DNA from: Hippophae tibetana
Taxonomy: Eukaryota > Streptophyta > Magnoliopsida > Rosales > Elaeagnaceae
DNA length: 64,000 nucleotides
Reading direction: 5' to 3'
Assembly (NCBI GenBank): GCA_037013495.1
Contig: CM072803.1
Span: 15,901,001-15,965,000 of the forward strand
Every line of letters begins with the position of its first letter. Positions within the stretch are counted from its first letter, which is position 1. Of the stretch, positions 9,641 to 21,178 are shown in pieces. The notes under the pieces were generated by a model that saw only the letters and a list, made by a program, of their open reading frames with translations, was not told where the DNA came from and did no database searches. A program made the position numbers and the translations under genes.

Positions 9641-10605
9641 TTTGTTGTTTTGCTCCTTAGGATCTTATTTTTGTCCTAGTAGCATCGATTATTGATAATG
9701 TTTTTGAGGTGCTGCGCATTCCATTTTTTTTCGACCTTAGAACCTCCCAAGGTTTCTAAGTGATATGCGCCTTTTATAAGGACGCATTTTATCTTGTATG
9801 GGCCTTCCTAGTTAGGACTGAGGTTCCTATCCTTTTTTTCACTGTTAATTGTGTCATTCACTTTATTACCGAGTCATTTGATTAGAAGTATTGGGGATTG
9901 ATTGAACGGTTGTAGTGATTAGCCATTCTTTGTTGGTAAGTGACCAATCTGATCTTGCTCTATTTTTTTCTTCAAATAGGTAAACACTTAAAGCCAAGCC
10001 TTCTTCATTGCCTTCCAGGTTTTCAACACTAGTTATGTCGCTTGGTAGTCCAATTTCAAATAAAATGACAACCTATATGTGGTAGGTGAAGAAGCATGGT
10101 GTCTCTCTTATGGTTGTTCTTGATGTGGTTTGGTAGGCCTACAATACCTCTAACAATTTTTCAACCCATGTTTTCTTGTATGTTTTGAGCTTTCTTTTTA
10201 GGTTCAGTTTTTTTTTTTTTGCTTTATTGGCAGCCACTACTTGGCCCTTAGCCTAAGAGTGCTCGATTATAAAGAAAACATGTTGAATGTGATACTATTT
10301 GTTTAAATTTCTAAATTTTTGTTTTGTGAACTGGGTTCCATTATCTGACACTAGTGTGTGGGGAACTCCAAATCTATAGATAATGTTCTATCAGATGAAA
10401 TCGATAACCCTGTTCTCTAAGATTTTTAAGAGTGGTTCAACTTCCATCCATTTGATGTAGTAGTCTATAGCAACAATTTCATACTTAATGACTTTGACTA
10501 TGGGTAATTAGCTAATAAGATCTAGACCATATTATGCAAATGTTTAGGGGATTTGTAGACATGTTAACTTTTCTGTAGGTTGCTTGGGTACATGTGATAA
10601 GTGTT
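9641..10605 (-). pseudogene. Tat-type integrase C-terminal two-thirds
   Basis: On the minus strand from about 10600 the translation reads HVPKQPTEKL, then YGLDLIS, DYYIKWMEVEPL and RFGVPHTLVSDNGTQF, followed by KGQVVAANK. These correspond to the integrase core between the zinc-binding domain and the second catalytic Asp (in VSDNG). The E of the D-D-E triad region follows in degraded form near 10250 (GQVVAANK where the family has G-Q-x-E-x-x-N). A C-terminal domain continues to about 9650 with stops. The HHCC domain is separated from it by the inserted LTR at 10606-12252. Confidence 0.75.
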
Positions 10606-12252
10606 AGAAAAGTACTCATATTTATTGATTTTATTATGCATAATTGTAATAAATAGATTTTATTATAGTATATTTATGTCATTATTTATGCAAATCTATT
10701 TGTTCGAAATAACATATATGTTTTGTTATATTTTCATGTGTTTTTAGTTTCAAAATAGGTAAATTTACCAACACATGAAGAACAATACTTGTAACACTTA
10801 TTTTGCACCCTGTGGTACTTAAAAGATTAAGGCATGTATGCTTTACATCAAGAACTAACCATTTTGTAAGGTGTACAAAGCACAATCCAAGAAAAACAAA
10901 GCACGCCTCTACGAAGAAATTAGTGTGTCGTGGTGCACACCATTTGGGATGAATTATTAATAACGTTAAGTTTTTTAAATATATTATGTCACAATGAGAC
11001 CCTTCTAGTTGATTTAGTGTGATATAATCAAACTCCATGATGTGGCAGGAAAAATATCATGTTGCGATGCACAACATAATTTTTGCTCGAAGCCCTCTAT
11101 GCACAGTGCTTTATCTATAAATAAAACATTAGTGTTTTAGGAATATATAATAGATACATAGCTTAATTTTATAAATTATTAGTCATTAGTTTATAGTTTT
11201 TCTTAGTATAGATTCTATTTTCAAACATAATATAGAGTAGACTTATAACAGAGCAAATGTTGTATTATTAAGAGATTTTTCAAAACAAGAAAATACAAAA
11301 GATATCTAATTCTTCAAGAACACTTTGAAGATCTAGATCACAATTTTGGAGCAGGACATGTCATCTAACCTTAATTGGCATTTAAATCTTATTTGTAATA
11401 ATTTTATCTTCAAATTAATCTTTTTGCATTTTCTAAATATTTAAATGTTATTTTTAAAACAATTAATGATGAAATTTAATCTGAATATGCATTGCTTATT
11501 TTAACTCTCAGAATTTAGCTATGTTGACATGTTTGTGTATATTTATTTAAGTGAACATTTTTGTAATAAAATAAATAAAGATTATTTCTTTATTCAAGCT
11601 TCGTTACAAGATTTATTTATGATTAATTTTTTGATAATTTATTTTTCATAATATATTTAAAATATGAGAATTACGTTTTAGAAACGTCATCTATATCTAA
11701 TTTAGACAACTTAAGTAACAGTTAAATTGGTGATTCTATCAAAAACATTGATTTAAATGGTTTGATATTTCTTTATGGATAATGCATAAATTAATCGATT
11801 AGTTAATGATCTCAGTCAAAATATTTTAATTGGTTTGATTAACAAAGAAAATGATCCCTATCAAATGAATTTTTTATACTTAAAAGGAAAAATCAATAAT
11901 TTGAATTTATATTAATTAACCCAAAAATTCTAAACAAGCATGGTTAATTAGCTAAATATTCTTATAAATTCTCTCTTGAGTATTAAATTTATATATGCCT
12001 TAATTTGTTTGAATTGAATCTATATTTAGGTATTTTTAATTATTTTTTATTAGTTTAAGATTTCCATAACTCATCCATTTTGATAGAATATTTAGGTTTT
12101 ATTTTCGTATTTATTTAAGTTTTTAAGAAATTTGAAAAATTATTTAAAACCACGTAATTTTTCTTAAGACCGACCTTGGGAGTATATTTATCGATTATTA
12201 TAAGTGATTCTTACACTTACGAGCTATTTATAAATATAAAATTTGTGCATCA
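10606..12252 (+). mobile_element. Solo LTR-like insertion inside the Tat integrase
   Basis: The integrase/HHCC reading is interrupted here by about 1.65 kb of noncoding AT-rich DNA. Its 5' part (CAAATCTATTTGTTCGAAATAACATATAT, 10689-10717) matches 59414-59442. Its 3' part (AGACCGACCTTGGGAGTATATTTAT to ATTTGTGCATCA, 12168-12252) matches 60655-60745 near the right end of the window. A TATA-like ATCTATAAATAAAAC lies at about 11113. This fits a large LTR (U3-R-U5) left by recombination. Its edges lack a clear target duplication, and about 30 residues of the host integrase appear to be missing. Confidence 0.55.
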
Positions 12253-13900
12253 ATTGGTGAGTGTCATTGGAATTTGTTACATACCCTTTTATGAATCTAA
12301 ACAAGGACATAAATGACCTCATTTGGTGTGAGGCACCTAAGATATAGGTTATGATACCTTCAACGGTACAAGATGTCATCCTTTATGCCAAAAAGAGGGA
12401 ATCTACTTCTCACTTTCTTTGCCTCTTTCTTATTAGTAAGCAAGGTTTTGTCCTTAAGGAAGCTTCTGATCGAACCCATCCAATTAGGATCTGATCCAAT
12501 AGGCAACATTTCCATGTATTGGGCTTTAATGCTAGGCTCTACAAGATGGTGAACATGGAATGTTTGGTATAGATCTTCATCTCTACGGAGGACAAATGAG
12601 AGATTGTTTTCTTGGGTGTTTTCTTCTAGTGGAATGTGACTCAGGGTTCATGAGTTCATTATACTCAGTAACTTTGTTATCAAATTTTGATATTCATGTA
12701 GGCTATATCCTCAAAATTGGAACTTGTCTAACACTTGTTTCACAAGAAGTTGGGAGTCATTAAAATAATCTATTTGTTTGGCTCTCAACGCTTTGGCTAA
12801 GTTGAATGTAACAATGAGTGCTTCATATTTTGCTTCATTGTTTGACGTTTTGAATAGAAGTCATAGTGCATAATGTATGGGTTTACCTTCTGAAATGACT
12901 ACTATGAGCACAACTCCATTCCCTTGTTGAAGGAACCATTAACATGTAGTGTCACTTGCCATTTTCCTCATTATACAGTTCTTCTGAAGGAATTGTAGCT
13001 AAAAAATTGGCCAAGAACTAACCTTTAATGCTTATACAAGAAATGTATTTGATCTTGAATTCCTTGAGTTCAATGGACCACTTTTGTAGTCTGCCTGAGA
13101 CCTCGAGCTTAGAGAGTACTTATCTAAGATGGGTGTTTGTTGGGACAACTATACTATAGGATTGAATACATGCGTAACTTGTTGGTTGTCACTATGGGTG
13201 CAAAAGCTATTTTTTTTCATTTGTGAGTATCCTTGTTCCACATCATTAAGATACTTTCTCATATAGTAGATATGCTTTTGGACACCACTATCTCCTTTTT
13301 CCAAGGCTACACTAACAATTATTTTTGAGGTTGCCAAGTATAGGGTAAGAATGTCACCTGGCTATAGGCTAGCTAACAACTGTGGGTTGCTCAAGTATTC
13401 TTTTAACTTTTTGAATACTTTCTTACAATCCTCATCCCAAGAGAAATAAGATTTTCATTGTAATATTTTGAATAAATGGTGCACAGTTGTCAATTGCACA
13501 CGAGATGAAATGGTTTAATGTAGCCACCCATCCCATTAATCTCTGAACATCTTTCATAATTTGTAGAGGTTGCATTCTATCAATACTTTTATTTTCTGAT
13601 GATTGGCCTCAATAACCTTTTGGTTGACTATGAACCCAAAGAACTTACCCGAGCTCACTGTTAGGATCTGGAACTACCATTGGGTTTGGTGACACTTACG
13701 CCAAGTACCTAGCTTTCAAAGAGTTTATTAACCTCTACCTTCATGGCAAATACCTTTCCTGATTATAAAATCTTCTGTTTTGCTTGATAGGTTTGAAATT
13801 TGGATTGAGGCGGTGTACGAGACACTTGGATTGATGTCGGGTATGTCTTTATGGGACCATACAAACACGTCCCTATTTTGTTCAAGGAATATGTCCAAAT
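12253..13900 (-). pseudogene. Tat-type pol: RT ends, RNase H, second (archaeal-like) RNase H
   Basis: On the minus strand, FLEQNRDVFVWSHKDIPDI (about 13886-13830) is the region just before RT. The RT core is deleted: EVNKLFES is followed almost directly by the thumb-side text around VNQKVIEANHQKIKVLIE. Then come the first RNase H (about 13390-13150, LYLATSKIIVSVALEKGDSG...YYMRKYLNDVEQGYSQMKK) and a second RNase H (about 12930-12700) with SNNEAKYEALIVTFNLAKAL and FNDSQLLVKQVL, the E and D motifs of the archaeal-like type. The zinc-binding start of integrase (about 12400-12270, RCLTPNEVIYVLV) follows. Several stops are present. Confidence 0.75.
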
Positions 13901-14531
13901 ATTTTTTTGCTCATTCGGTGCTAATGATGTACCCATACAGATAGTTTTATATGGCTTAGAATTTGATAAGATCGAAGAAGTATTTGTTTGGTTGTTTTAG
14001 ATGTAGGAACATGCCTCTAATGAGGGTCAAGTTTTTTGTCTAGCATGATGGGAAATGGCACACCGTATAAGGGTTGCAATTCAGACTCATTGATTGTGGC
14101 CCTTAGATAGTCAATTGGTGATGCTTGAGTAGCACCACCAAGTTTACCCCGCCATTGTGTGTCTGTCATACTTTGTTTGGCCATTCCTTAGTTAGTAGTG
14201 GATGGCTCATGTTTGGCTACATCTTGGTCAGTTATGGTGTAATGAGATTACTTGTCCGGTGATCCTACTGGTGGGGCCAAAAATATTATGAACCATATTT
14301 CTCTGTCTTGTATTAGGGATAGAGTCTTGGTTCTAGGAAATTGCTTGGTCATTTTCTTGAAAGGACAAAAAAATTGGCCTTTATAGACTATACAGATTGA
14401 GAACTTCTTTTGGAGTGATTTTCTCTAAATTGTTAGTCTTTTCTTGAAAGATTACCTAGTTTAGAGCTCTAGATAATGTTATAAAATCTTTTTTCTCTCT
14501 AATTTTAATTCAACTAGTAAAGTATAATTAT
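13901..14531 (-). pseudogene. Truncated Tat gag/leader remnant
   Basis: The space between PBS and the RT-proximal text is only about 630 bp, too short for gag plus protease. Readable fragments such as RNMVHNIFG and ISHHARQKT suggest part of gag. The RT-proximal KTICMGTSLAPNEQKN joins it directly. The bulk of gag and the protease is therefore missing. Confidence 0.45.
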
Positions 14532-14549
14532 TCTCATAGACTACACCAG
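14532..14549 (-). other. Primer binding site of the Tat-type element
   Basis: Directly inside the LTR (which ends ...TTAACA on the minus strand) lies TGGTGTAGTCTATGAGAA. This is a decayed version of the TGGCGCCGTCTGTGGGAA-type site common in plant Ty3/gypsy elements. Its position fixes the element's orientation as minus. Confidence 0.6.
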
Positions 14550-14551
14550 AT

Positions 14552-15054
14552 GTTAATATTGATTTTTGTCCATATCAATGATTGGATGCACCTTTTCTTC
14601 CTGTGGATTTGAAAATAGAGAACATACTATTAGGATCTGGAACCACCATTAGGTATGGTGACATTTGACCCTTTGATACTTAAGTAAGTTTGGATAGTAA
14701 AAGAACAATGAGACTAATATCTCTCTTTGTAATGTAGAGAGATGAAGAGAGATTTAGAAAATGAGAGTATATAATCATATGTTTCTTGTATAGTTGAGTT
14801 CAGTTATTTCAAGTTATATTTGAAGGAGATATATGATGAATATATATATATATATAAGAAAATATACATGTTTTATGACCCTTACCTATAATGATAGATT
14901 TATCTTAATGTTGAAGCAATATCTCTTTAATTATCTCGTTATAAGATAATTAAGAGTTTATATGACGGTCGCTTATCTTGTTGGATACTTATTTAATATT
15001 AATGCTTATCTATTGATTCTATACTTACTAAACTGGCTTAGACCTCTTCTATCA
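14552..15054 (-). repeat. 5' LTR of the Tat-type element
   Basis: It pairs with 6049-6555 and contains an (AT)n run at about 14839-14855. A short stretch at 13660-13705 (GTTAGGATCTGGAACTACCATTGGG...) inside the deleted RT resembles LTR positions 14630-14665. This suggests that the internal deletion involved copying from the LTR. Confidence 0.7.
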
Positions 15055-15144
15055 TGCCACATGATATGAACTAATTTACACACAATAATATTTATACGAA
15101 ATATGTTTGTAATTTTATAGTTACAAACGTTATAAGTATGTTTG
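15055..15144. other. Older repeat DNA between the Tat and copia elements
   Basis: The segment ATGTTTGTAATTTTATAGTTACAAACGTTATAAG resembles sequence just beyond the other side of the copia element (21590-21625). The copia element therefore appears to have landed within a pre-existing repeat that had two similar sub-blocks. Confidence 0.4.
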
Positions 15145-15592
15145 TGTTGGGAAAATCAGGTATATTTTTCCTGTTTTAAGTAGTTATTATTTACTTATGA
15201 TTTAAATGAATAGAAATCAAACTAACCCGACAAAATAATGTTATTGGAAATATAATACTAAAATAAACTAAAGTAGGTATTGAAGTAGACATATTAAAAC
15301 AGAAAAATAAAGACACCAAAAATTTAACAAGGTTCAGTATAAATGTTACCTAGGTCATAGGGCGTCGTTGACCACTTCCATTATCTCCAAATGGATTAAC
15401 TCCAAAATTACAACTAATTAGGAAAAATTGAGTTAATCAATTACCCTTACAAAAGATAGGAAGATTTAAAAAATTTGGGATGTTTATAAATGGTAGAGGA
15501 GGGTTTTATTTATAGCCCAAATTACAACACTCATCTTCATTCCTAAGCAATGTGGGACTTTTCAAATTTTCTCATTGAAGAGCTATACAACA
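15145..15592 (-). repeat. 3' LTR of the copia element
   Basis: It matches 21179-21589 with scattered substitutions and small indels, for example the shared AAATTACAACTAATTAGG and CTTATGATTTAAATGAATAGAA. The polypurine tract AAGGTGGAGATT sits immediately upstream (minus-strand sense) at 15594-15605. Confidence 0.85.
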
Positions 15593-15629
15593 AATCTCCA
15601 CCTTAGCAACTTAGTGATTCTCAAATGAT

Positions 15630-17718
15630 TTCTTCAATCACTAGATCAACGACACCAGTGCCAATTCAAATTTGCACGATGTTAATCAAGTCCAGAAAAT
15701 GTTTTAACTTGATTGCCATTACCACTTTGGCCATCATATCTGCGTGATTCTCTGTAGTATTGATATTTTGAACTAGTACTCCACCTTCTTCAATAATTTC
15801 TTGCACGAAATGATAACAAATGTCAATATGTTTTGTACGTGCATGGTAGACTTGGTTCTTTGCAAAATGAATAACACTCTAACTGACACAAAACACCTTA
15901 ATATGTTTTTGACCAACTCCCAAGTCTTCAAGCAAAACTCGTAACCAAATAGCTTCCTTCACAACCTCTGTAACTGCCATATAATCTGCCTCTGTAGTAG
16001 ACAAAGCAACTGTGGACTATAAGGTATACTTCCAACTGACTGGAGGTTTGGCAAGAGTAAACATATAACCAATAGTTGACCGACGCTAATCTAAATCTCT
16101 TACATAGTCGGAATCACAATATTCGACTACACATTAACCAACAGTATTATCCTACTGAAATACTAAACCAATATCTACAGTATTTAGAATATACCATAGA
16201 ATCCATTTCATAGCCAACCAATTACCTTTACCAGGATCATATATGTACCTACTTACAGCACCAACCACATGTGAAATGTTAGGTCTTATACACACCATTG
16301 CATACATCAAGCTACCAACCGCATTTGCATACAATACATTTGTCATGTATTCTCATTCTACATCATTCTTAGGAGATAATTAAGCACTAAGCTTGAAATG
16401 AGGAACAAACAGAGTACTTATAAGTTTTGTCTACTTATTCATACCAAAACGTTGTAATACCTTATTCAAATATTAACTCTGAGTAAAACTAAGTGTTCCC
16501 TTCCTTCTGTCTCTACTTATCTCCATGCCAAGAATCTTTTTGGCTTATCCCAAATCTTTCATCTCGAACTCCTGACTTAGTTGAGCCTTCAATTTCTGCT
16601 TGGCTCTTCGATGCAATTAACATATCATTGATGTACAATAGGAGATAGATGAAAGACTCATCTTATAGCTTGCAAAAATACACACAATGATTATGTGTGT
16701 TTCTGGTGTACTTCTGCTATAACATAAATTGATCAAATCATTTATACCACTGCCTCAGAGATTATTTCGATCCATACAATGATTGGTTCAGCTTACAAAC
16801 TCAATTCTCTTTACTAGCAACATTAAACCCTTTTGGCTGAGACATATAGATTTCCTCTTCTAAGTCACCGTGTAAAAATGCGGTTTTCACATCAATTTGA
16901 ACTAGTTCCAGTCCAACTGTGCTACCAAGGCCAACAAAATTCTAATGGAGGAATGTTTTATAACTGGAGAAAATACCTCATTATAATTGATTCTCTCCTT
17001 TTGAGTGTAGCCCTTAGCCACCAACCTTGCCTTGTAACAAACACAATTTTCTTTAAGAATCCTTCTTTCTTTGCAAACACCCATTTGTAGCCAATTACCT
17101 TCTTGCCCTTAGGTAGTTGTGTCAACTTTCATGTCTTATTCTTTTGAAGGGATAGAAATTCTTCGTCCATGGCTTCCTTCCATCTTTCAACTTCAGGGCT
17201 TATGATTTCTTCTTTATATATGGAAGGAACATCATCATGCACAACTGAAAGTGCATAGGTCACCGTATTCTTAAACTGAGCAAGTAGGTTTCAAAATCTT
17301 TATATCGAGCAGGCACCTTGAGATTTTGTCTTTATGGCCTATCAACTGTAGTTTCTACTTGTTACTGTGGATGTTCTTGGGTTAAAACCTCCTCATCTGA
17401 TTCATCTTCTATCAATAAAGGATCAAATTTTGTCTTATCTTCACTAATTGGATTAACAATTATACTTTCAAACTTCACCTGCTTTGGAGTCTGTTCCACC
17501 TACTCCAAAGTTTGCTCCACCTGCTTCAAAGTTCCATCAATCTTCTCAGTTACCTTTCTCAACAAGGTAGATTCATCAAAGGTAACATCTCTCTTGAAGA
17601 TTATCTTTTTTGTTTCAAGGCACCATAGTTGATATCTCTTAGAACTAGAAAGGATCCTCAAAAAAATAGTTATCTTGGCTCTTGGATCCAACTTTGATTT
17701 TGTTACATGGTAGTATAC
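15630..17718 (-). pseudogene. Copia pol: integrase C-terminus, RT and RNase H
   Basis: Read on the minus strand from 17713: YYHVTKSKLDPRAK and the GKEL-type acidic linker; then RT with YKARLVAKGYTQKE (about 17028-16987), QIDVKTAFLHGDLEEEIYM (about 16900-16845) and LLLYINDMLIAS (about 16650-16615), where N stands in the catalytic Y-V-D-D-M box position. RNase H follows at 16350-15650 with NAVGSLMYAM, TVALSTTEADYMAV and KHIDICYHFVQE. At least ten stops or frameshifts are present. YIND for YVDD alone would remove a catalytic metal ligand. Confidence 0.85.
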
Positions 17719-19191
17719 TGATGCTTATTTTCGCAAGTGTACGAATCGTTCGAATATCGATCCCACAAGGAATGGCGTTACTAAGTACCGAAATTGACTA
17801 ACCCTAATTTTATTTGAAAACTGAATTGTCAAAATTGTTTTAAAAGCAAATTAACATAAAACTAAATGCAAATAACAAAATTTAATGTTGTTCACAAATG
17901 ATTAAAAACGCTAAGGCATTTGATTTCGCTAAATCAATTCAATCCGATTTCAAGTTATGTTATATGAGAATCAAAGTTAAAAGTGATGGTTGAAAAACCC
18001 AAACTTATCTAATACTCTCTCTCAAGTTATATTAGAATTACTTATCTATGAAAACCAACTATATTTCTATGAAGATTTAATCACAAATAAGCACATTACG
18101 ATTTATGGAATTTCTAGAATAACCACATACATCATGCATTAGGTGTCAAACTCGCATTTAACATACGGTATTTATCACAAGAAGCATTCATTACACATCT
18201 CCTCTCGGTCTCAATATAATGCAACAAATCATTTAAATCTTGATCAGAAATTTAAAAGCATTAAGCATGGAAATAAATACTCAACTTGAAAACAATGAAT
18301 TCATATAACGATAACACAAGAAATCAGATTTTCTTGATTCAACTACATCATAGCCTTAGCAAAAAATGAATTAGTTCATAACGAAATTAAGAACAAACAT
18401 ATTCTCAATTGAATCCATGAACAAACAATCTGAATAAACTGCAGAAAATAAAAGCTAAGGAGAAGAGATGAAGAACTCTTGAAGGTGAAGACTTGGTAGC
18501 AACAATGGTGATGATCCTTCAAGCTTCTCCAACATTTCTCTCCAAAATTTCCTTTTCTCCTCCAAAAATAACTTAGATATGCTCTCTCTGCCGTCCCCCT
18601 CTTTTCCATCATAATGTATATATAGATCTAGGGTTTGGGGGGCAATTTTGGAACAAAACAACATAAAAAATGTGTTTTCGGACTAAACTCGCCGGCGGTG
18701 ACATTATTCTCGCCGCGGTGAGATTTCTGGAAAATTAAATTTTGGGTTTTTGGATTTTGGCCGGCGGCGAGATGAGTTTACCAAAATTTGTGCTCTCGGG
18801 AAGATTTTCGCCAGGAATTTAGCCGGCGGCGAGATGAATATGGCCGGCGGCGAGATACTTTGGCCGGCGGCGAGATACTTTGGCCGGCGGCGAGATTCAC
18901 TTGGCCAACATCTGTGCTCCCTCCATGATTTTCAACATTTTCTCCGTAAGGTTTTCGCCGGCGGCAAAATTCCAAATTTTGAAATTTTGTTCTCTTTTTA
19001 TTTTCATTCAATCCCGATCATTGTACTTTGTCCCTAACTTCTCCAAAATCATGATTTTACCTGAAATTGCACTTTAAACACGAAATACCCATGAAATGAC
19101 ATTTGTGGATTAAATAATCAAATAAATGCAATTTTCACACAAATATCAATATTTAAATCATAACAAAAATGCAATAATTTAGCTCTTATCA
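17719..19191 (-). mobile_element. Solo LTR (1473 bp) inserted in the copia integrase
   Basis: It starts TGATGC and ends CTTATCA on the plus strand, with flanks TATAC (17714-17718) and TACAC (19192-19196), a 5-bp target duplication with one mismatch. Removing it rejoins the integrase text (FSSIV then YYHVTKSKL). The plus-strand start TTTTCGCAAGTGTACGAATCG is the mirrored U5 end seen in large Ty3/gypsy LTRs, so it lies on the minus strand; a similar start occurs at 63190. No internal genes remain. It contains the GC-rich repeat island at 18687-18970. The minus-strand frames at 18376-18664 lie in the LTR and have no known domain. Confidence 0.75.
18687..18970. repeat. GC-rich GCCGGCGGCGAG repeat island within the solo LTR
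   Basis: Eight copies of a 12-14-bp core occur (CTCGCCGGCGGTGA at 18688, CTCGCCGCGGTGAG, then GCCGGCGGCGAGAT at about 18761, 18823, 18843, 18863 and 18883, and CGCCGGCGGCAAAAT at 18956). The middle three form an exact 20-bp tandem repeat (unit TGGCCGGCGGCGAGATACTT). Early copies are in the opposite sense to later ones. The surrounding DNA is strongly AT-rich. Confidence 0.85.
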
Positions 19192-19690
19192 TACACAATA
19201 GAACTAAACACATGTAAGAAATTGTAATCTCTAGTAGGTTTTCTAAACTATACCTTCATAGGAATTTTGCCTTCAAGAGTAGACGATGGTAGACAGTTGA
19301 CGAGATGACATATATATGTCAAAGCCTCTGCCCAATACTACTTGCCTAACCTAGCATTTGACAACATACACCGAACCTTCTCTAGCAAAGTCCGGTTCAT
19401 ACATTCTACTATGGTGTTTTTCGAATAGTGAAATGTTGCATTATCCTTTCTTCTTCACAAACTTTCATAAATGGATAGTTTGTATACTCAGTGCCATTAT
19501 GAGACCTTAGATGCTTGATATTTCTACCAATCTGAGTCTCGATCATCTTCTTTCACTTGAGAAAAATTCCCAACACTTCATCCTTCTTCTTTATGAGATA
19601 CATCCAAACTCTTATGGAGAAGTCATCAATGAAAGTAACATAATAATGTTTGTCACTCATGGATGGAGTTTTTGTTGGCCTCTATACATC
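19192..19690 (-). pseudogene. Copia integrase core
   Basis: Continuing from the gag-protease frame on the minus strand: DYIYTDV (first catalytic Asp), SDKHYYVTFIDDFSIRVWMYL, KHLRSHNGTEYTNYPF and HFTIRKTP. In the second motif the normal D-N-G-x-E-Y Asp is His (SHNGTEY), so the catalytic triad is broken. Stops follow the second motif. It is cut at 19192 by the solo LTR and resumes at 17718. Confidence 0.8.
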
Positions 19691-21082
19691 AGTATAGATG
19701 TAATCCAAAATGCCCTTTGTATTATGGAGAACAGTGCCAAAGCTTGCTCTTTTCTGCTTCCCCAATACACAATGCTCACAGAATTCCAATTTGCAGGTTC
19801 TTGCATCTTTTAACGGGCCTTGCTTTACCAAAATTTGTAAAGATATTTCACCAACATGTCCCAAACGTATATGCCACAGCTTAGTAGTTTCTGAATCTCT
19901 TTCTTCCTCTGAAACTACTGTCGATGTTATCCCAATAACTGTACTACCAAGGTAGTAGTACAAGTTATTCTTCCAAACATCTTTCATCGCCACAAGTGCT
20001 CCATAAGTAACCTTTAATACCCCATTTTGTATGGTTACAGTGAAGCCTTTTGATTCTAAGACTCCTACAGTAATGAGATTCTTCTTCATATCTAGAATAT
20101 AATAAACATTTGTCAAGACCCTGGTTGAACCATCTTGATTCGTCAAACAAATTGTATCAATCTCTAAAACTTTACATGTATAATCATTACCCATGAAAAA
20201 AACTCCACCGTCTAGTTCTTGAAAGTTAAAGAACCACTCCTTATTAGGAGACATATGGAAGGTACACGCTGAATCAAAAATCCAGTCAGTAGGATGGGAT
20301 ATTGTTAACGAACCAACCAATGCAAAATGTGAATTTGAATTGCTTTTAGCTACGCATGCATTAGACGACATAACTTTTCCTTTCTTCTGCAACTTTAGAT
20401 AGTTTTTCTTCCAATGACCTTTTTCATGACAAAAGACACATTCATCTTCTGCTTTCTTTTTTATCTTTCTTTCTAATTTCATAACTATACAAAGAAGTAC
20501 AAACTTTCTCAAAAGACACTCTTTATCCTTCCTAATGAGTAAGCACGTAATAAGGTGATCAAACTCATCAGGAAGAGAATTTAACAACATCAAGGCTAAA
20601 TCTTCATCTTTAAAAGTTTCATCCATATTTAAAAAATTTGCTACTAATCGATTAAAAGCGATAATGTGATCGTTTATTATGGTACCTGGAAGGTATTCAA
20701 AATGGAATAACTTTTTCTTCAAATAGAGCTGATTTTGTCCGCTCTTCTTCATGAACTTGTTCTCCAACGCCTTCCATAACTTACTTATGGATGTCTTCTT
20801 TATGAACATGTACTTTTGTTCTCTTGAGAGACACAAACGAATTGTACCACATGCCAATCAGTTGATATTTTTCCACTCGACTTCATCTGTTCCATCTGGT
20901 TTCTCTTCTTTAATGGCGATATCTAGACCTTATTGAAACAGAGCATCTAGAACTTGACCTTGCCACATGTCGAAATGACTAGTTTCATCAAACTTTTCCA
21001 CCTTAAACCTTGCATTCGTCACCATAGTTCTGCCTGACGTGAATGATTGGCTTTTGTTTGAAAGAAATTTTTCTTTCGCCAT
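19682..21082 (-). pseudogene. Copia gag and protease
   Basis: An ATG at 21082 starts gag (MAKEKF; FKVEKFDETSHFDMWQGQV), with TAA and TGA stops at about 20931 and 20860. The frame then stays open for 391 codons (20857-19682). In order it holds the gag helical domain (KKTSISKLWKALENKF), a zinc knuckle C-x2-C-x4-H (ECVFCHEKGHWKKN, last Cys replaced by Asn), the protease WIFDSACTFHMSPNKEWF (the family D-S-G/A-C/A motif) and the GAG-pre-integrase segment (LWHIRLGHVGE...FCEHCVLGKQKRASF). The knuckle and protease make this a Tork-like copia polyprotein. Confidence 0.9.
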
Positions 21083-21165
21083 TTCTTCAAATTACAACAA
21101 CTAGCAATTATATTCCAATAGCAAACAAACGAAATACAAACAAATGACTAGGTAGAAACCTTCGA

Positions 21166-21176
21166 CTCTGATACCA
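21166..21176 (-). other. Primer binding site (initiator tRNA-Met type)
   Basis: The minus strand reads TGGTATCAGAG two bases inside the 5' LTR end (CCAACA-AT), the standard copia primer site. Confidence 0.9.
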
Positions 21177-21178
21177 AT

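Larger units (their letters stand above)
6049..15054 (-). mobile_element. Ty3/gypsy retrotransposon, Tat-type, with antisense ORF (decayed)
   Basis: Direct repeats of about 500 bp at 6049-6555 and 14552-15054 share long blocks (CAATGATTGGATG; GTAATGTAGAGAGATGAA; TTGTATAGTTGAGTTCAG) and are the LTRs. Read on the minus strand, the order is LTR, PBS, gag remnant, RT remnant, RNase H, second RNase H, integrase, noncoding spacer, an ORF in the opposite sense, LTR. Two RNase H domains and an antisense ORF before the 3' LTR are known hallmarks of the Tat lineage. Gag, protease and the RT core are largely deleted, and the integrase region is split by another LTR at about 10606-12252. The element is non-autonomous. 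Confidence 0.8.

Noticed and set aside
18376..19077. Several overlapping ORFs on both strands
   Set aside because: All lie in the solo LTR, and their coding pattern follows the GCCGGCGGCGAG repeats rather than any protein family.
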